A stretch of 64,000 nt of DNA, from contig NZ_JACHMY010000001.1 in NCBI RefSeq assembly GCF_014205135.1, positions 1,116,001 through 1,180,000 on the forward strand. The letters run 5' to 3'. Below, piece by piece: positions 37,616 to 45,574 of this stretch (position 1 is its first letter; each line of letters opens with the position of its first letter). The position numbers and the translations under genes were made by a program. The notes below the pieces were generated by a model that ran no database searches, was not told the DNA's origin, and saw only the letters and a program-made list of their open reading frames with translations. The DNA comes from Kribbella italica (GTDB lineage Bacteria; Actinomycetota; Actinomycetes; Propionibacteriales; Kribbellaceae).

Positions 37616-37993
37616 TCAGGCCTCCCGGACCGGAGCAGGGATCTGCTCGATGTAGGTGACACCGCTGCTGCCGTCGCTGCGGCGGAAGTGGTCGGCGATC
37701 CGGATGTTGCCCCGGGCATCGAACTCGGGGATGCTCACGCACTCGCCGCTGACCACCTCACCGGCCGCGGTGAGCAGGCAGTACGCGGCCCGGATCGAGC
37801 CGTCGTCCTCCAGGTGCCCGACCAGCCGGCCGCTGCGCAGCGTGCCGCCGGCGTAGAACTCGGCCCAGACCAGGTCGTTGTCGCGGTGGTACTGCCCGTA
37901 CGGCGCGCCGCCGGCCGGGTCGTCGACCACCAGCCGGAACCAGACGCCGTCGACGTCCGGGACCACCGGGTGCTCGGAAGCCGCGGCGGTCAC
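37616..37993 (-). CDS. small beta-barrel-like protein of unknown function in the N-N-bond cluster
   Basis: 125 residues from GTG 37993, which overlaps the upstream stop (GTGA); GTG 38008 is the alternative. The pattern YHRDNDLVWAEFYAGGTLRSGRLVGHL, then AYCLLTAAGEVVSGECVS and ITYIEQ-like end matches small proteins often mislabelled N-acetylglutamate synthase, probably a lipocalin-like barrel. It has no acetyltransferase motif. Being locked in the operon suggests binding or turnover of an intermediate, but that is a guess. Confidence 0.65.
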   Translation of the reverse strand: MTAAASEHPVVPDVDGVWFRLVVDDPAGGAPYGQYHRDNDLVWAEFYAGGTLRSGRLVGHLEDDGSIRAAYCLLTAAGEVVSGECVSIPEFDARGNIRIADHFRRSDGSSGVTYIEQIPAPVREA

Positions 37994-40380
37994 CACTGCA
38001 CCGCGCACAGCTCGTCGGAGATCGGGTAGATCTCCCGGTCGAACATCGAGTTCAGCACGATCGCGGCCCGGACCGGCAGCTGGGTCAGGCCGGCGTTGGT
38101 CAGGCCGTGGCTGTACCGGCTGGCGTTGAACGAGTAGATCCGGTGGCCGTTCATGCCCTTCCAGCGCACCGAGTAGTCCGGCTCGACCAGCATCTCGCCG
38201 TCGTCGTCGTAGTCAATCCGCTCGCGCAGGTCGTCGCTGAACGGCGCCTGCACGTGCTCGCGGCCGGCGGCGACCACGACGTGCCGTACGTCGTGGTGCT
38301 CGGGGGTGACCGTGGTCGAGCAGTTCAGCCGCAGCAGGCCGTCGGCGAGCAGCTCGGACGACATCACGTCGCGGCCCGGCAGCAGGGTGACGGGGAACCG
38401 GCCCAGCGTCAGCAGGCCGTCGTAGTTGCCCTGGTAGAGCGCCCGGAGCCCACCAGGAGTGATCGCGTCGCCGCTGTAGCGGGAGTCGACGATCATCTCG
38501 CGCCGCTTGCTGCGGTTCAGGCCCTGCAGGAACTCGATGTGCGACGGGCGGTACAGCTCGTTGGCCATCGGGGAGTCGTCGATGCTTCGGAACCACTGGT
38601 TGCGGCCGAGCCACCGGATGTCGGTGAAGCCCGAGCCGAGCAGGCGCAGTACGCACTCGAGCCCGGTCTGGCCGCCGCCGACGACCGCGATCGGGTCGGC
38701 CTTGTGCGGCTCGAGATCAGGCATCCGGACGCCGAGCTCGTCGGCGATGAAGGCCCGTCCGGACGGCAGGTTGCGGACGTACTCCGGCCAGACCGGCCGG
38801 GTGCCCAGACCGAGGACCAGGTGCTCGGAGACCGCGACCGGCGTACCGTCGACGGACACCTCGAAGCCGTCGTCGGTGATCGCGATCGAGTCCACCCGCG
38901 AGCTGAAGTTCACCACGCCCAGGCGCTCGGTGGCCCAGGCCAGGTAGCGCTCGTACTCGATCCGGGGGAGCGAGTCGAACTGGGAGTTGATCAGCGCGTA
39001 GAGCCGCCCGGAAGTGACCAGGTAGTTCAGGAACGTCAGTTCGTGCCGGGGGTCGACCAGGGACACCAGGTCCTTCATCCATCCGGTCTGCATCCGGACG
39101 CCCGGGTAGAGCAGAGGCGTGTGCCAGCCGGCCACCGGCCGGGAGTCGAACAGGGCCAGCTTCTCCGTGGTGACGTTCTTGTAGAGGGCGGCCAGCGAGA
39201 GGTTCGACGGCCCGGCTCCGATCCCGATCGTGTGGTACCGGGTCAGGCTGGTGGTGTCGGTGGCTCGTCTGGTGCCTGGTTCCATGATGGTCATGCGCTT
39301 GTTCTCCGTCCGCGAAGTGGTGGTGCGCGTGTTCGTACCGGTGCCGAGCAGCGTGTTCGCTGCCGTCCGGCTGGCGGCCAGCGCGGTTTTCACGCTGCCG
39401 CCGGACCCACCGGTGAAGGTGAAGAGCCGATGGGTGCTGCCGAGTACCGACCAGAGGGTCAGGACCGGCGGATCGGCGTAGCAGTCGGCGTTGGTGACCG
39501 TGTGCGCGGTCTCCGAGAGCCGAAGGTGTGGCAGCCGCTCACCGGCGAGCCGGACGGCCTGGGCCGTCAGGTCGTGGATCGGTGCGCTGCTGCCGGGCGG
39601 GACGGACCAGCGGTGCGTGTCGACGCCCAGCAGCAGACCGCCGTCTGCCGTCGGGCGCCCGTACAGGTCGCTGGTCTCGTCGACGAACATGGTCGGGAGG
39701 GCTCCCGCCACGCGGTGCACGGCGACCTGGATCGCCTTCGTCCGGTACTGGTCGGCCGGCAAGGCATTGCCGGTGAGCAGCCCGGGCGTCCACGGGCCGG
39801 CCGCCACCACGACGACGTCGTACCGGTCACTGCCGCCGGGTGTGCGGCAGGTGACCGAGCCGTCGGGGTGCGGAACCAGCCCGAGCACAGGGCCGGTGAC
39901 GACCCTGCTGTTCTCCGAGCGGGCCAGCTGGTCGATCACCAGGGCCCGCAGTTGGTCGGGCCGGATGAACCCGGCCCGCTTCTCCAGTACGCCGACCGTC
40001 CCGTCCGGGAGCCCGTGCCAGCCGAGGCGGCGCAGCGTGCTCCCGTCGACGACCTCGGTGGAACCGGGGTGCACGTGCTCCACCTCGGCGACGGCGTCCT
40101 CCAGCCCGTCGTACCCGGTCATCAGGTACGTCGAACCGGTCTCGGTGTAACCGGCCTGGTCCAGCAGGCCGGGCGTCTCGAACAACTCGGCCAGACTCTC
40201 GACCGCGAGCCTGCGCTGCTCCGGATGGGTCTCGAAGCCGCGGACACCGCCACCGGACGCAGCTGTGGCGTCCGGTCCCGGTACGCCGGTGACGAGGTCG
40301 ACCTCGACCGCCGGGGAGGACCGGAGCCGCCAGGCGAGCAACGTGCCGGCGATGCCGGCTCCGATCACGCAGATCCGCAT
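37990..40380 (-). CDS. fused DAO-family oxidoreductase / amino-acid N-hydroxylase
   Basis: 796 residues in one frame holding two flavoproteins. Residues 1-345 are a glycine/D-amino-acid-oxidase-like domain (FAD motif VIGAGIAG at residues 5-12; GGSGGSVKTALA near 335). Residues ~380-796 are a class B lysine/ornithine N-monooxygenase (IGIGAGPSNLS FAD motif, MQTGWMKDLVSLVDP, NADPH motif VVGGGQTGLECV, and the end SRYSHGLTNAGLTQLP). The linker (residues ~346-378) is Thr/Arg rich and contains an ATG at 39294 with GGAG upstream, so a separate hydroxylase might also be made. In the s56-p1 pathway these two activities are separate proteins. Predicted: N6-hydroxylation of lysine, then oxidative cleavage of the hydrazine adduct; the assignment is by homology. 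Confidence 0.88.
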   Translation of the reverse strand: MRICVIGAGIAGTLLAWRLRSSPAVEVDLVTGVPGPDATAASGGGVRGFETHPEQRRLAVESLAELFETPGLLDQAGYTETGSTYLMTGYDGLEDAVAEVEHVHPGSTEVVDGSTLRRLGWHGLPDGTVGVLEKRAGFIRPDQLRALVIDQLARSENSRVVTGPVLGLVPHPDGSVTCRTPGGSDRYDVVVVAAGPWTPGLLTGNALPADQYRTKAIQVAVHRVAGALPTMFVDETSDLYGRPTADGGLLLGVDTHRWSVPPGSSAPIHDLTAQAVRLAGERLPHLRLSETAHTVTNADCYADPPVLTLWSVLGSTHRLFTFTGGSGGSVKTALAASRTAANTLLGTGTNTRTTTSRTENKRMTIMEPGTRRATDTTSLTRYHTIGIGAGPSNLSLAALYKNVTTEKLALFDSRPVAGWHTPLLYPGVRMQTGWMKDLVSLVDPRHELTFLNYLVTSGRLYALINSQFDSLPRIEYERYLAWATERLGVVNFSSRVDSIAITDDGFEVSVDGTPVAVSEHLVLGLGTRPVWPEYVRNLPSGRAFIADELGVRMPDLEPHKADPIAVVGGGQTGLECVLRLLGSGFTDIRWLGRNQWFRSIDDSPMANELYRPSHIEFLQGLNRSKRREMIVDSRYSGDAITPGGLRALYQGNYDGLLTLGRFPVTLLPGRDVMSSELLADGLLRLNCSTTVTPEHHDVRHVVVAAGREHVQAPFSDDLRERIDYDDDGEMLVEPDYSVRWKGMNGHRIYSFNASRYSHGLTNAGLTQLPVRAAIVLNSMFDREIYPISDELCAVQW

Positions 40381-40383
40381 CGG

Positions 40384-41748
40384 CTACTCACCGATCCCGG
40401 TCAGCGCCGTCAGCAGGTGACCGGTGTCCCGGACGCCCGCCTCGAGTAGACCGATCAGGCTGCGCGCGGCAAGCGCCGGGTCGAATCCCACCGGGCGCAG
40501 GGCGGCCTCACCACGGGCCACCTCCCGCGCGGCAAGGGCCGGATCGAGCGTTACCGGAGCATCGGCTCCGTCGGCCAGCAATGGTTTCACCCGGTCGGCG
40601 AAGGCCTGAAAAGAATGCCAGGTGAAATCGCTGCGGTAGCGGTCCGGGCGGTCCCAGGCGAGATACAAACGAACGATTGACGGGTCTTCCTTGTGCAGCA
40701 GTTCGTTCGCCCAGATCGCATGATTGCGGCTGGTCGAGAACTTCGCGCCGTCCAGGGTGTAGAACTCGTTCACGACCAGACCGGAAAGCGGCAGCTCGGT
40801 CATTCCGCAGGCCGCCCACAGGGCCTGCCAGTAGACCGCGTACCAGTAGGCGTTGTCGAGACCGAGGAAGTGCCACAGCGAGTCCACCCGGCCGAGCGCG
40901 GCCAGGTACCCGGGCAGGTCGGTGGCCACCGGGTCGACGGCCCGGGCGATGTTCGCGAGGTCGGCCAGCGCGACCTCCGTGTACGCCCCGATCCGCAGGC
41001 CGGTCAGCGCCCGGTCGCCCTCGATACCCCAGTTGGTCGGGTAGGCCAGCGCGATCTCCGGCAGCCCGGTCGCCAGCTGCCGGCCGATCAGAGCCCGTAC
41101 GGCGGGTGGCAGTTGCGCCCTCAGCCAGACCGAGGTCAGGGCTTCGCGGTAGTCCTCCATCCGCAGGACGGGCACGTTCGCCTGGAACGGGCGAGGCGCT
41201 CCACCACAGCGGCCGCAGACCGGATCGACCATGGTGTCGACCTGGGTGAAGCCACCGCACACCTCGCACGCGCCACCGGCGGCCGGCGAGTGACAGCCGC
41301 CGCAGAGCCCGCTCAGGTAGGACTCGTGCAAGGTCCGGTCGCAGTCCGCGCAGGCGTACAGCGTCACTTCGCGCAGCGGTGCCGCGCCGCTCGTGACGAG
41401 GTGGTTCACCAGGTCGCGGATGACCGGCGCGTACCCGTCGGACAGCGGGTCGCTGAAGCGGTCGTAGCCGATGCGCGCCTGCTGGTAGGTCTCCTGCATG
41501 CCGGCGCGGAAGTCGGCCATCATCACGCCGACCTCGACGCCCTCGAGCTCGGCCCGGGTCAGGACGTAGTTCTGGTGGACGTCCAGCCCGCTGGTGACGA
41601 CGACGTGCTCGCCCCGGGCCCGCGCGGCCCGGGCGGCGATGTCGGCCGCGACGTAGGGACCGGACAGGTGGCCGACGTGCAGCGGCCCGTTCACGGTGGG
41701 CTGGGGAAAGGTGTAGACGGTGACTGGTTCTGCGACCGGATCAGTCAT
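40384..41748 (-). CDS. MetRS-like hydrazine-forming enzyme
   Basis: 454 residues, a class I aminoacyl-tRNA-synthetase catalytic domain of methionyl type: HIGH equivalent HVGH (residues 24-27), zinc knuckles CADC...CGGC and CEVC...CGRC (about residues 132-181), KMSKS equivalent KFSTS (about 334). It lacks most of the anticodon-binding region of a housekeeping MetRS (usually >500 aa). In the s56-p1 pathway a cupin-MetRS fusion (Spb40) joins N6-hydroxylysine and glycine through an N-N bond. Here the cupin is a separate upstream gene overlapping by 8 bp. A real MetRS for translation must lie elsewhere. Confidence 0.88.
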   Translation of the reverse strand: MTDPVAEPVTVYTFPQPTVNGPLHVGHLSGPYVAADIAARAARARGEHVVVTSGLDVHQNYVLTRAELEGVEVGVMMADFRAGMQETYQQARIGYDRFSDPLSDGYAPVIRDLVNHLVTSGAAPLREVTLYACADCDRTLHESYLSGLCGGCHSPAAGGACEVCGGFTQVDTMVDPVCGRCGGAPRPFQANVPVLRMEDYREALTSVWLRAQLPPAVRALIGRQLATGLPEIALAYPTNWGIEGDRALTGLRIGAYTEVALADLANIARAVDPVATDLPGYLAALGRVDSLWHFLGLDNAYWYAVYWQALWAACGMTELPLSGLVVNEFYTLDGAKFSTSRNHAIWANELLHKEDPSIVRLYLAWDRPDRYRSDFTWHSFQAFADRVKPLLADGADAPVTLDPALAAREVARGEAALRPVGFDPALAARSLIGLLEAGVRDTGHLLTALTGIGE

Positions 41749-42139
41749 GGCCGACTGCCACGGTCTCGGCCGGTCTGGCGGCCAGCGCGGCGGCCGCGCC
41801 GGTGGCGGCCTCGGGGTACCAGTAGGCGCTGAAGACCATCAGGGCCTCGTCGGCCGACCGGTTCTGGACGACGTGCGCTTCCTTGCTGTCCAGCAGGAAG
41901 GCGTTGCCGTGCGGGACCACGGTCTCGGTGCCGCCGACCAGGACGTGCGCCGTACCGGCCACGACGATCGACAGTTCGAGCTCGGGGTGCTGGTCGATCG
42001 GGCTCTCGTCGCCCGGGGGCACCGAGTACCACATCGCCTGGAACGGCAGCGTGGACCCGAGGCCGTACTGCTCCCAGCGGACCACGCGAAGATCGTTCAC
42101 GAAGAGGCTCTCGCCGGTGACCACATCGAATGTACGCAT
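41741..42139 (-). CDS. cupin partner of the MetRS-like enzyme
   Basis: 132 residues, one cupin barrel. Motif 1 is PPGDESPIDQHPELE...G with His51 and Glu53/55; motif 2 is VVPHGNAFLLDSKEAHVVQN with His88, so a metal site is likely. The ATG at 42139 has GGAGGG upstream and a 7-bp hairpin just before that. First gene of the seven-gene operon. In the known hydrazine synthase this domain is fused to the MetRS-like part and rearranges the ester intermediate to the hydrazine; here it would act in trans. Confidence 0.87.
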   Translation of the reverse strand: MRTFDVVTGESLFVNDLRVVRWEQYGLGSTLPFQAMWYSVPPGDESPIDQHPELELSIVVAGTAHVLVGGTETVVPHGNAFLLDSKEAHVVQNRSADEALMVFSAYWYPEAATGAAAALAARPAETVAVGHD

Positions 42140-42451
42140 GCTTCACTACCCTCCGTAGCCGCGTGTGCGCGCGGCTCGAGAAGTGTGCGGAAATGAAGGT
42201 ACGGACAAGACGCGTATTCAGCCTTGGATGAGCGCCCAGCAGCACGCGGCGGCGTACGACGTGGGCGAAACCCGGCGACCCCCCAGTCTCCGTGGCCGAA
42301 AATATAGGGAAGGTCACGCTCGGAGTAAAGGGGAGTACGCAACGAATTCCCTAAAAGGCGTAACCGCACCGGAAATCATTCGTTGCGCACATCCGCCGAC
42401 CGCATTCCGTGCCGGTTCAGGCACGCAAAGCGATCGGTTGGTTGAACTTGG
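42140..42451 (-). promoter_or_regulatory. promoter and leader of the N-N-bond operon
   Basis: Read leftward, TTTACT (42329-42324), exactly 17 bp, then TATATT (42306-42301): a good sigma-70-type promoter in locally AT-rich DNA, giving a ~155-base leader to the cupin gene. Just before the ribosome site, AGCCGCG (42157-42163) pairs perfectly with CGCGGCT (42170-42176), a hairpin that could affect initiation. No gene is seen in the rest of this 312-bp gap. Confidence 0.6.
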
Positions 42452-42862
42452 TCAGACCTGCCCGGGGAAGGCGGCCGGCCTGCCGCCCCAGGCCAGCTGC
42501 TCACGCGACGTCGCGATCAGCGCCTGGATCGCGAAGGTCCGGGTCCGGTCCTGCTCGGCGGCCTCGACCAGGTCGCCGTACACGGCCGTCAGCCGGCGTT
42601 CGAGGCCGAGCACGAGGGCGACCGCCGTGGCCGCGGTGGTCACCGGCTGCGGCAGGTCGTACGCCGGTGCGGCCGCGGCCGGGGTCAGGCCGCCCTCGAT
42701 CAGCAGCTCGGCGAGCTGGTCGCGACGGGACCGGTGCCGCTCGTAGAGCGTGGTCGCCGCTCTGAACCGGGCACCGCTGAGCTTCCCGCCGGCCACGCCC
42801 ACGCCGTACAGGGCCGCGTGCTCACCGGCGATCGCCGCTTGGAGGGCTTCGAGCTCGGTCAC
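42452..42862 (-). CDS. DUF4439 ferritin-like protein
   Basis: 136 residues, all helical: LQAAIAGEHAALYGVGVAGG at the start and LIATSREQLAWGGRPAAFPG at the end, typical of actinobacterial DUF4439 (ferritin-like fold, few or no iron ligands). The GTG start overlaps the stop of the lipoprotein gene (GTGA). This pair is commonly found next to rimP; role unknown. Confidence 0.82.
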   Translation of the reverse strand: MTELEALQAAIAGEHAALYGVGVAGGKLSGARFRAATTLYERHRSRRDQLAELLIEGGLTPAAAAPAYDLPQPVTTAATAVALVLGLERRLTAVYGDLVEAAEQDRTRTFAIQALIATSREQLAWGGRPAAFPGQV

Positions 42863-43398
42863 GCGCTCGCCTTCTTCTTCGGGGTCAGGGTCGCGGCGAG
42901 CTGGCTCTCGGAGGCGGCGATCATCGCGAGGACCCGGGCAGGCGGGCCGGCGAGCTTGCCGGCCGCGGTGGCGTGGGCGACCGACAGCTTCTGCTCCCGG
43001 GCGGCGAGATCAGCCAGTACGGCGGCCGACGCCTTCGGCAGCGGCGGGAGCTTGCCGGGCTGCGGCGGCGCCGTACCGCTCAGCTCCTTGAGCTTGGCGG
43101 CGTGCGCGGCGTGGCTCTGGAAGGCGAGGGCCAGCTGACCGCGCAGGGCGGGCAGGGCCTGGCCGGCGGCGCTCACCCGCAGCGCGAGTTGCGCGATCTG
43201 GGTGGCCGCGGCGGTCAGCGCGGCGACGACCTTCGGGTCGGTGCTCGCCTCGGGCGGCTGGACCGTCCCGTCCGGACCTCCCGAGGCTCCCGGCGTACCG
43301 GTGGCCGGCTTGTCGTCGTCGCACCCACTGACCAGTACGACGGCACCCGCCACCACCAGGGCGGCGCGGCGGGACAAGTGGATGGGGGCCTCCGGCAT
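42859..43398 (-). CDS. putative lipoprotein upstream of DUF4439
   Basis: 179 residues. Signal peptide with lipobox VLVSGC (Cys about residue 26) after RRAALVVAGAVV, then an acidic/proline linker and a helical, Ala-rich domain (residues ~55-175) that may be a second ferritin-like bundle. Divergent from rimP. Function unknown. Confidence 0.78.
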   Translation of the reverse strand: MPEAPIHLSRRAALVVAGAVVLVSGCDDDKPATGTPGASGGPDGTVQPPEASTDPKVVAALTAAATQIAQLALRVSAAGQALPALRGQLALAFQSHAAHAAKLKELSGTAPPQPGKLPPLPKASAAVLADLAAREQKLSVAHATAAGKLAGPPARVLAMIAASESQLAATLTPKKKASA

Positions 43399-43531
43399 GG
43401 CCGAAACCTTATCGGCTCCCCAGTCCGGTCGAGCCGTTGGTCAGGACAACCTCGCGGGCCGGATAAGGTGGGCTACTGCCCTGCGGATCGGGGCAGAACG
43501 GGTGCACAACTGGAGAGAGGCAGGTTTACCT

Positions 43532-44083
43532 GTGAGCCGAAAGACTGACCACACGGACACCACGAGCCTCGAGAACTTCCTCCGGCCGATCGTCGCGCAG
43601 TTCGGCTGCGACCTGGAGGACGCCGAGATCGCGCCGGCCGGCAAGCGCCGGCTGCTGCGGGTGCTGGTCGACCGCGACGGCGGGATCAGCCTGGACGACG
43701 TCGCCGACGTCACCCGCGCGATCTCCAAGGCGCTGGACGCCGACGACATCATGGGCGGCGGCGCGTACACCCTGGAGGTCTCCAGCCCCGGCGTCGACCG
43801 GCCGCTCACGCAGCCGCGGCACTGGCGGCGCAACCTGACCCGCCTGGTCGCGGTCACGCTGGACAGCGGTGACAAGGTCACCGGACGGGTCACCTCGGTG
43901 ACCGACGAGACCGCCGAGCTGGACGTCAAGGGCCGCACCCGCACGGTGAAGTTCGCCGACGTGGTCAAGGCCAAGGTCCAGATCGAGTTCAACCGGCCGG
44001 CCGGCAAAGACGAAGAAGAAGTCCCGGAAGACCACGAAGAAGACGACGCCGGCGCTGCTGACGGCACGGTGGAGGAGAACTGA
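43532..44083 (+). CDS. rimP: ribosome maturation factor RimP
   Basis: 183 residues from GTG 43532, with GAGAGAGG upstream. It binds the 30S subunit during assembly. N-terminal domain: [21 protein letters not shown], then [20 protein letters not shown] and [12 protein letters not shown]; the C-terminal domain is SH3-like. The tail after residue ~160 is acidic ([14 protein letters not shown]). It overlaps the nusA start by one base, the standard rimP-nusA order. Confidence 0.95.
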   Translation: MSRKTDHTDTTSLENFLRPIVAQFGCDLEDAEIAPAGKRRLLRVLVDRDGGISLDDVADVTRAISKALDADDIMGGGAYTLEVSSPGVDRPLTQPRHWRRNLTRLVAVTLDSGDKVTGRVTSVTDETAELDVKGRTRTVKFADVVKAKVQIEFNRPAGKDEEEVPEDHEEDDAGAADGTVEEN

Positions 44084-45075
44084 TGGACATCGACATGGCC
44101 GTCCTGCGCTCGCTGGAACGCGAGAAGGACATCGCCTTCGACGTCGTGGTGGAGGCGATCGAGCAGGCCCTGCTGGTCGCGTACCACCGGACCGAGGGCG
44201 CCCAGCAGCACGCCCGCGCGGAGCTGGACCGCAAGACCGGGCACGTCCTGGTGATGGCCCGCGAGCTGGACGACGAGGGCAACCTCGTCCGCGAGTTCGA
44301 CGACACCCCGGCCGACTTCGGCCGGATCGCGGCGACCACCGCCAAGCAGGTGATCCTGCAGCGGCTGCGCGACGCCGAGGACGAGGTGCGCTACGGCGAG
44401 TTCTCCGGCAAGGAGGGCGACATCGTGTCCGGCATCGTCCAGCAGGGCCGCGACCCGCGGTCGGTGATGGTCGACCTGGGCAAGATCGAGGCCGTGCTGC
44501 CGGCCCCGGAGCAGGTGCCGGGGGAGAAGTACGAGCACGGTTCGCGGCTGCGGGTCTACGTGGTCGGGGTCCGCAAGGGGTTCAAGGGCCCGCAGATCAC
44601 CGTCTCGCGCACGCACCCGAACCTGGTCAAGAAGCTGTTCGCGCTGGAGGTGCCGGAGATCGCCGACGGCACCGTCGAGATCACCGCGATCGCCCGGGAG
44701 GCCGGCCACCGGACCAAGATCGCGGTCCGCACGCTGAACCCCTCGGTGAACGGCAAGGGCGCCTGCATCGGCCCGATGGGCCAGCGGGTGCGCAACATCA
44801 TGCACGAGCTGCACGGTGAGAAGATCGACATCATCGACCACAGCGACGACCCGGCGACCTTCGTCGGGAACGCGCTGTCACCGGCGCAGGTCTCCTCGGT
44901 GGAGGTCGTCGACGCGGCCGCGCGCGCCGCGCGGGTCGTCGTACCGGACTACCAGCTGTCGCTGGCGATCGGCAAGGAGGGGCAGAACGCCCGCCTGGCC
45001 GCCCGGCTCACCGGGTGGCGGATCGACATCCGGCCGGATACCGATGTGACTCGTGGGGACGAGAAGGTAGACTGA
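44083..45075 (+). CDS. nusA: transcription termination/antitermination factor NusA
   Basis: 330 residues, the short actinobacterial form without C-terminal acidic repeats. Domains: N-terminal RNA-polymerase-binding region (residues 1-~110), S1 ([23 protein letters not shown]), then two KH domains ([23 protein letters not shown] and [23 protein letters not shown]). It modulates pausing, termination and antitermination. Coupled to rimP by TGATG. Confidence 0.96.
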   Translation: MDIDMAVLRSLEREKDIAFDVVVEAIEQALLVAYHRTEGAQQHARAELDRKTGHVLVMARELDDEGNLVREFDDTPADFGRIAATTAKQVILQRLRDAEDEVRYGEFSGKEGDIVSGIVQQGRDPRSVMVDLGKIEAVLPAPEQVPGEKYEHGSRLRVYVVGVRKGFKGPQITVSRTHPNLVKKLFALEVPEIADGTVEITAIAREAGHRTKIAVRTLNPSVNGKGACIGPMGQRVRNIMHELHGEKIDIIDHSDDPATFVGNALSPAQVSSVEVVDAAARAARVVVPDYQLSLAIGKEGQNARLAARLTGWRIDIRPDTDVTRGDEKVD

Positions 45076-45119
45076 CTTCTCGGTCGGTCGACTGAGTCGT
45101 CACCACACCCTGAGGAACT

Positions 45120-45398
45120 GTGACAGAGACTGCAGAGGCGCGCCCTGAGAAGGTTCGGGAGCGCACTTGCATCGGGTGTCGGAAACGGGACAGTCCGACC
45201 GGCTTGCTGCGGATGACGGTGTCCGGAGGACGTGTCCTCCCGGATCCCGCGCATCGAGCACCCGGCCGTGGGGCGCACTTGCACCCGGTGACCGGGTGTC
45301 TCGACCTCGCCGAGCGGCGCAAAGCGTTTCCCAGGGCCTTCAAGGTCCCGGGACCGCTTGATCTGAGCCTCGTCAGGGCACAGGTCGAGAAGCAGTAG
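45120..45398 (+). CDS. rnpM: YlxR/RnpM-family RNA-binding protein
   Basis: 92 residues from GTG 45120, with TGAGGA upstream. The family core is ERTCIGCRKRDSPTGLLRM and GRGAHLHPVTGCLDLAERRKAFPRAF. YlxR proteins bind RNA and, in firmicutes, modulate RNase P. The nusA-ylxR-infB order is conserved. Confidence 0.92.
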   Translation: MTETAEARPEKVRERTCIGCRKRDSPTGLLRMTVSGGRVLPDPAHRAPGRGAHLHPVTGCLDLAERRKAFPRAFKVPGPLDLSLVRAQVEKQ

Positions 45399-45486
45399 CA
45401 CCAAGAGCACCACCAAGTGCGGCCGCCCGGCCGCCCGCGGCATGAGCCGCGACGACATGAAGGCGGGTCATCGACTCATGACCACT

Positions 45487-45528
45487 CGATGAGTGTCGAA
45501 CGATGAGTGCAATGCGATGAGCATGTAC
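45487..45528 (+). promoter_or_regulatory. 14-bp periodic CGATGAG triplet in the infB leader
   Basis: Between rnpM and infB (176 bp), CGATGAG occurs at 45487, 45501 and 45515, exactly 14 bp apart, with a further TCATCGACTCATG just upstream. It may be a regulatory site or slippage product. The infB GTG follows with AGAGGGAGAG as ribosome site. Confidence 0.4.
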
Positions 45529-45574
45529 GTCAACTAACGGTCCGCGCCCCCAGGCTCGGACCAGAGGGAGAGTA

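Noticed and set aside
40384-41748. Housekeeping methionyl-tRNA synthetase
   Set aside because: It is too short, lacks most of the anticodon domain and is coupled to a cupin and flavoenzyme genes; a pathway role fits better.
42097-42369. 90-residue leftward ORF over the cupin promoter
   Set aside because: It overlaps the promoter, leader and cupin start in another frame, and has no ribosome site or family.
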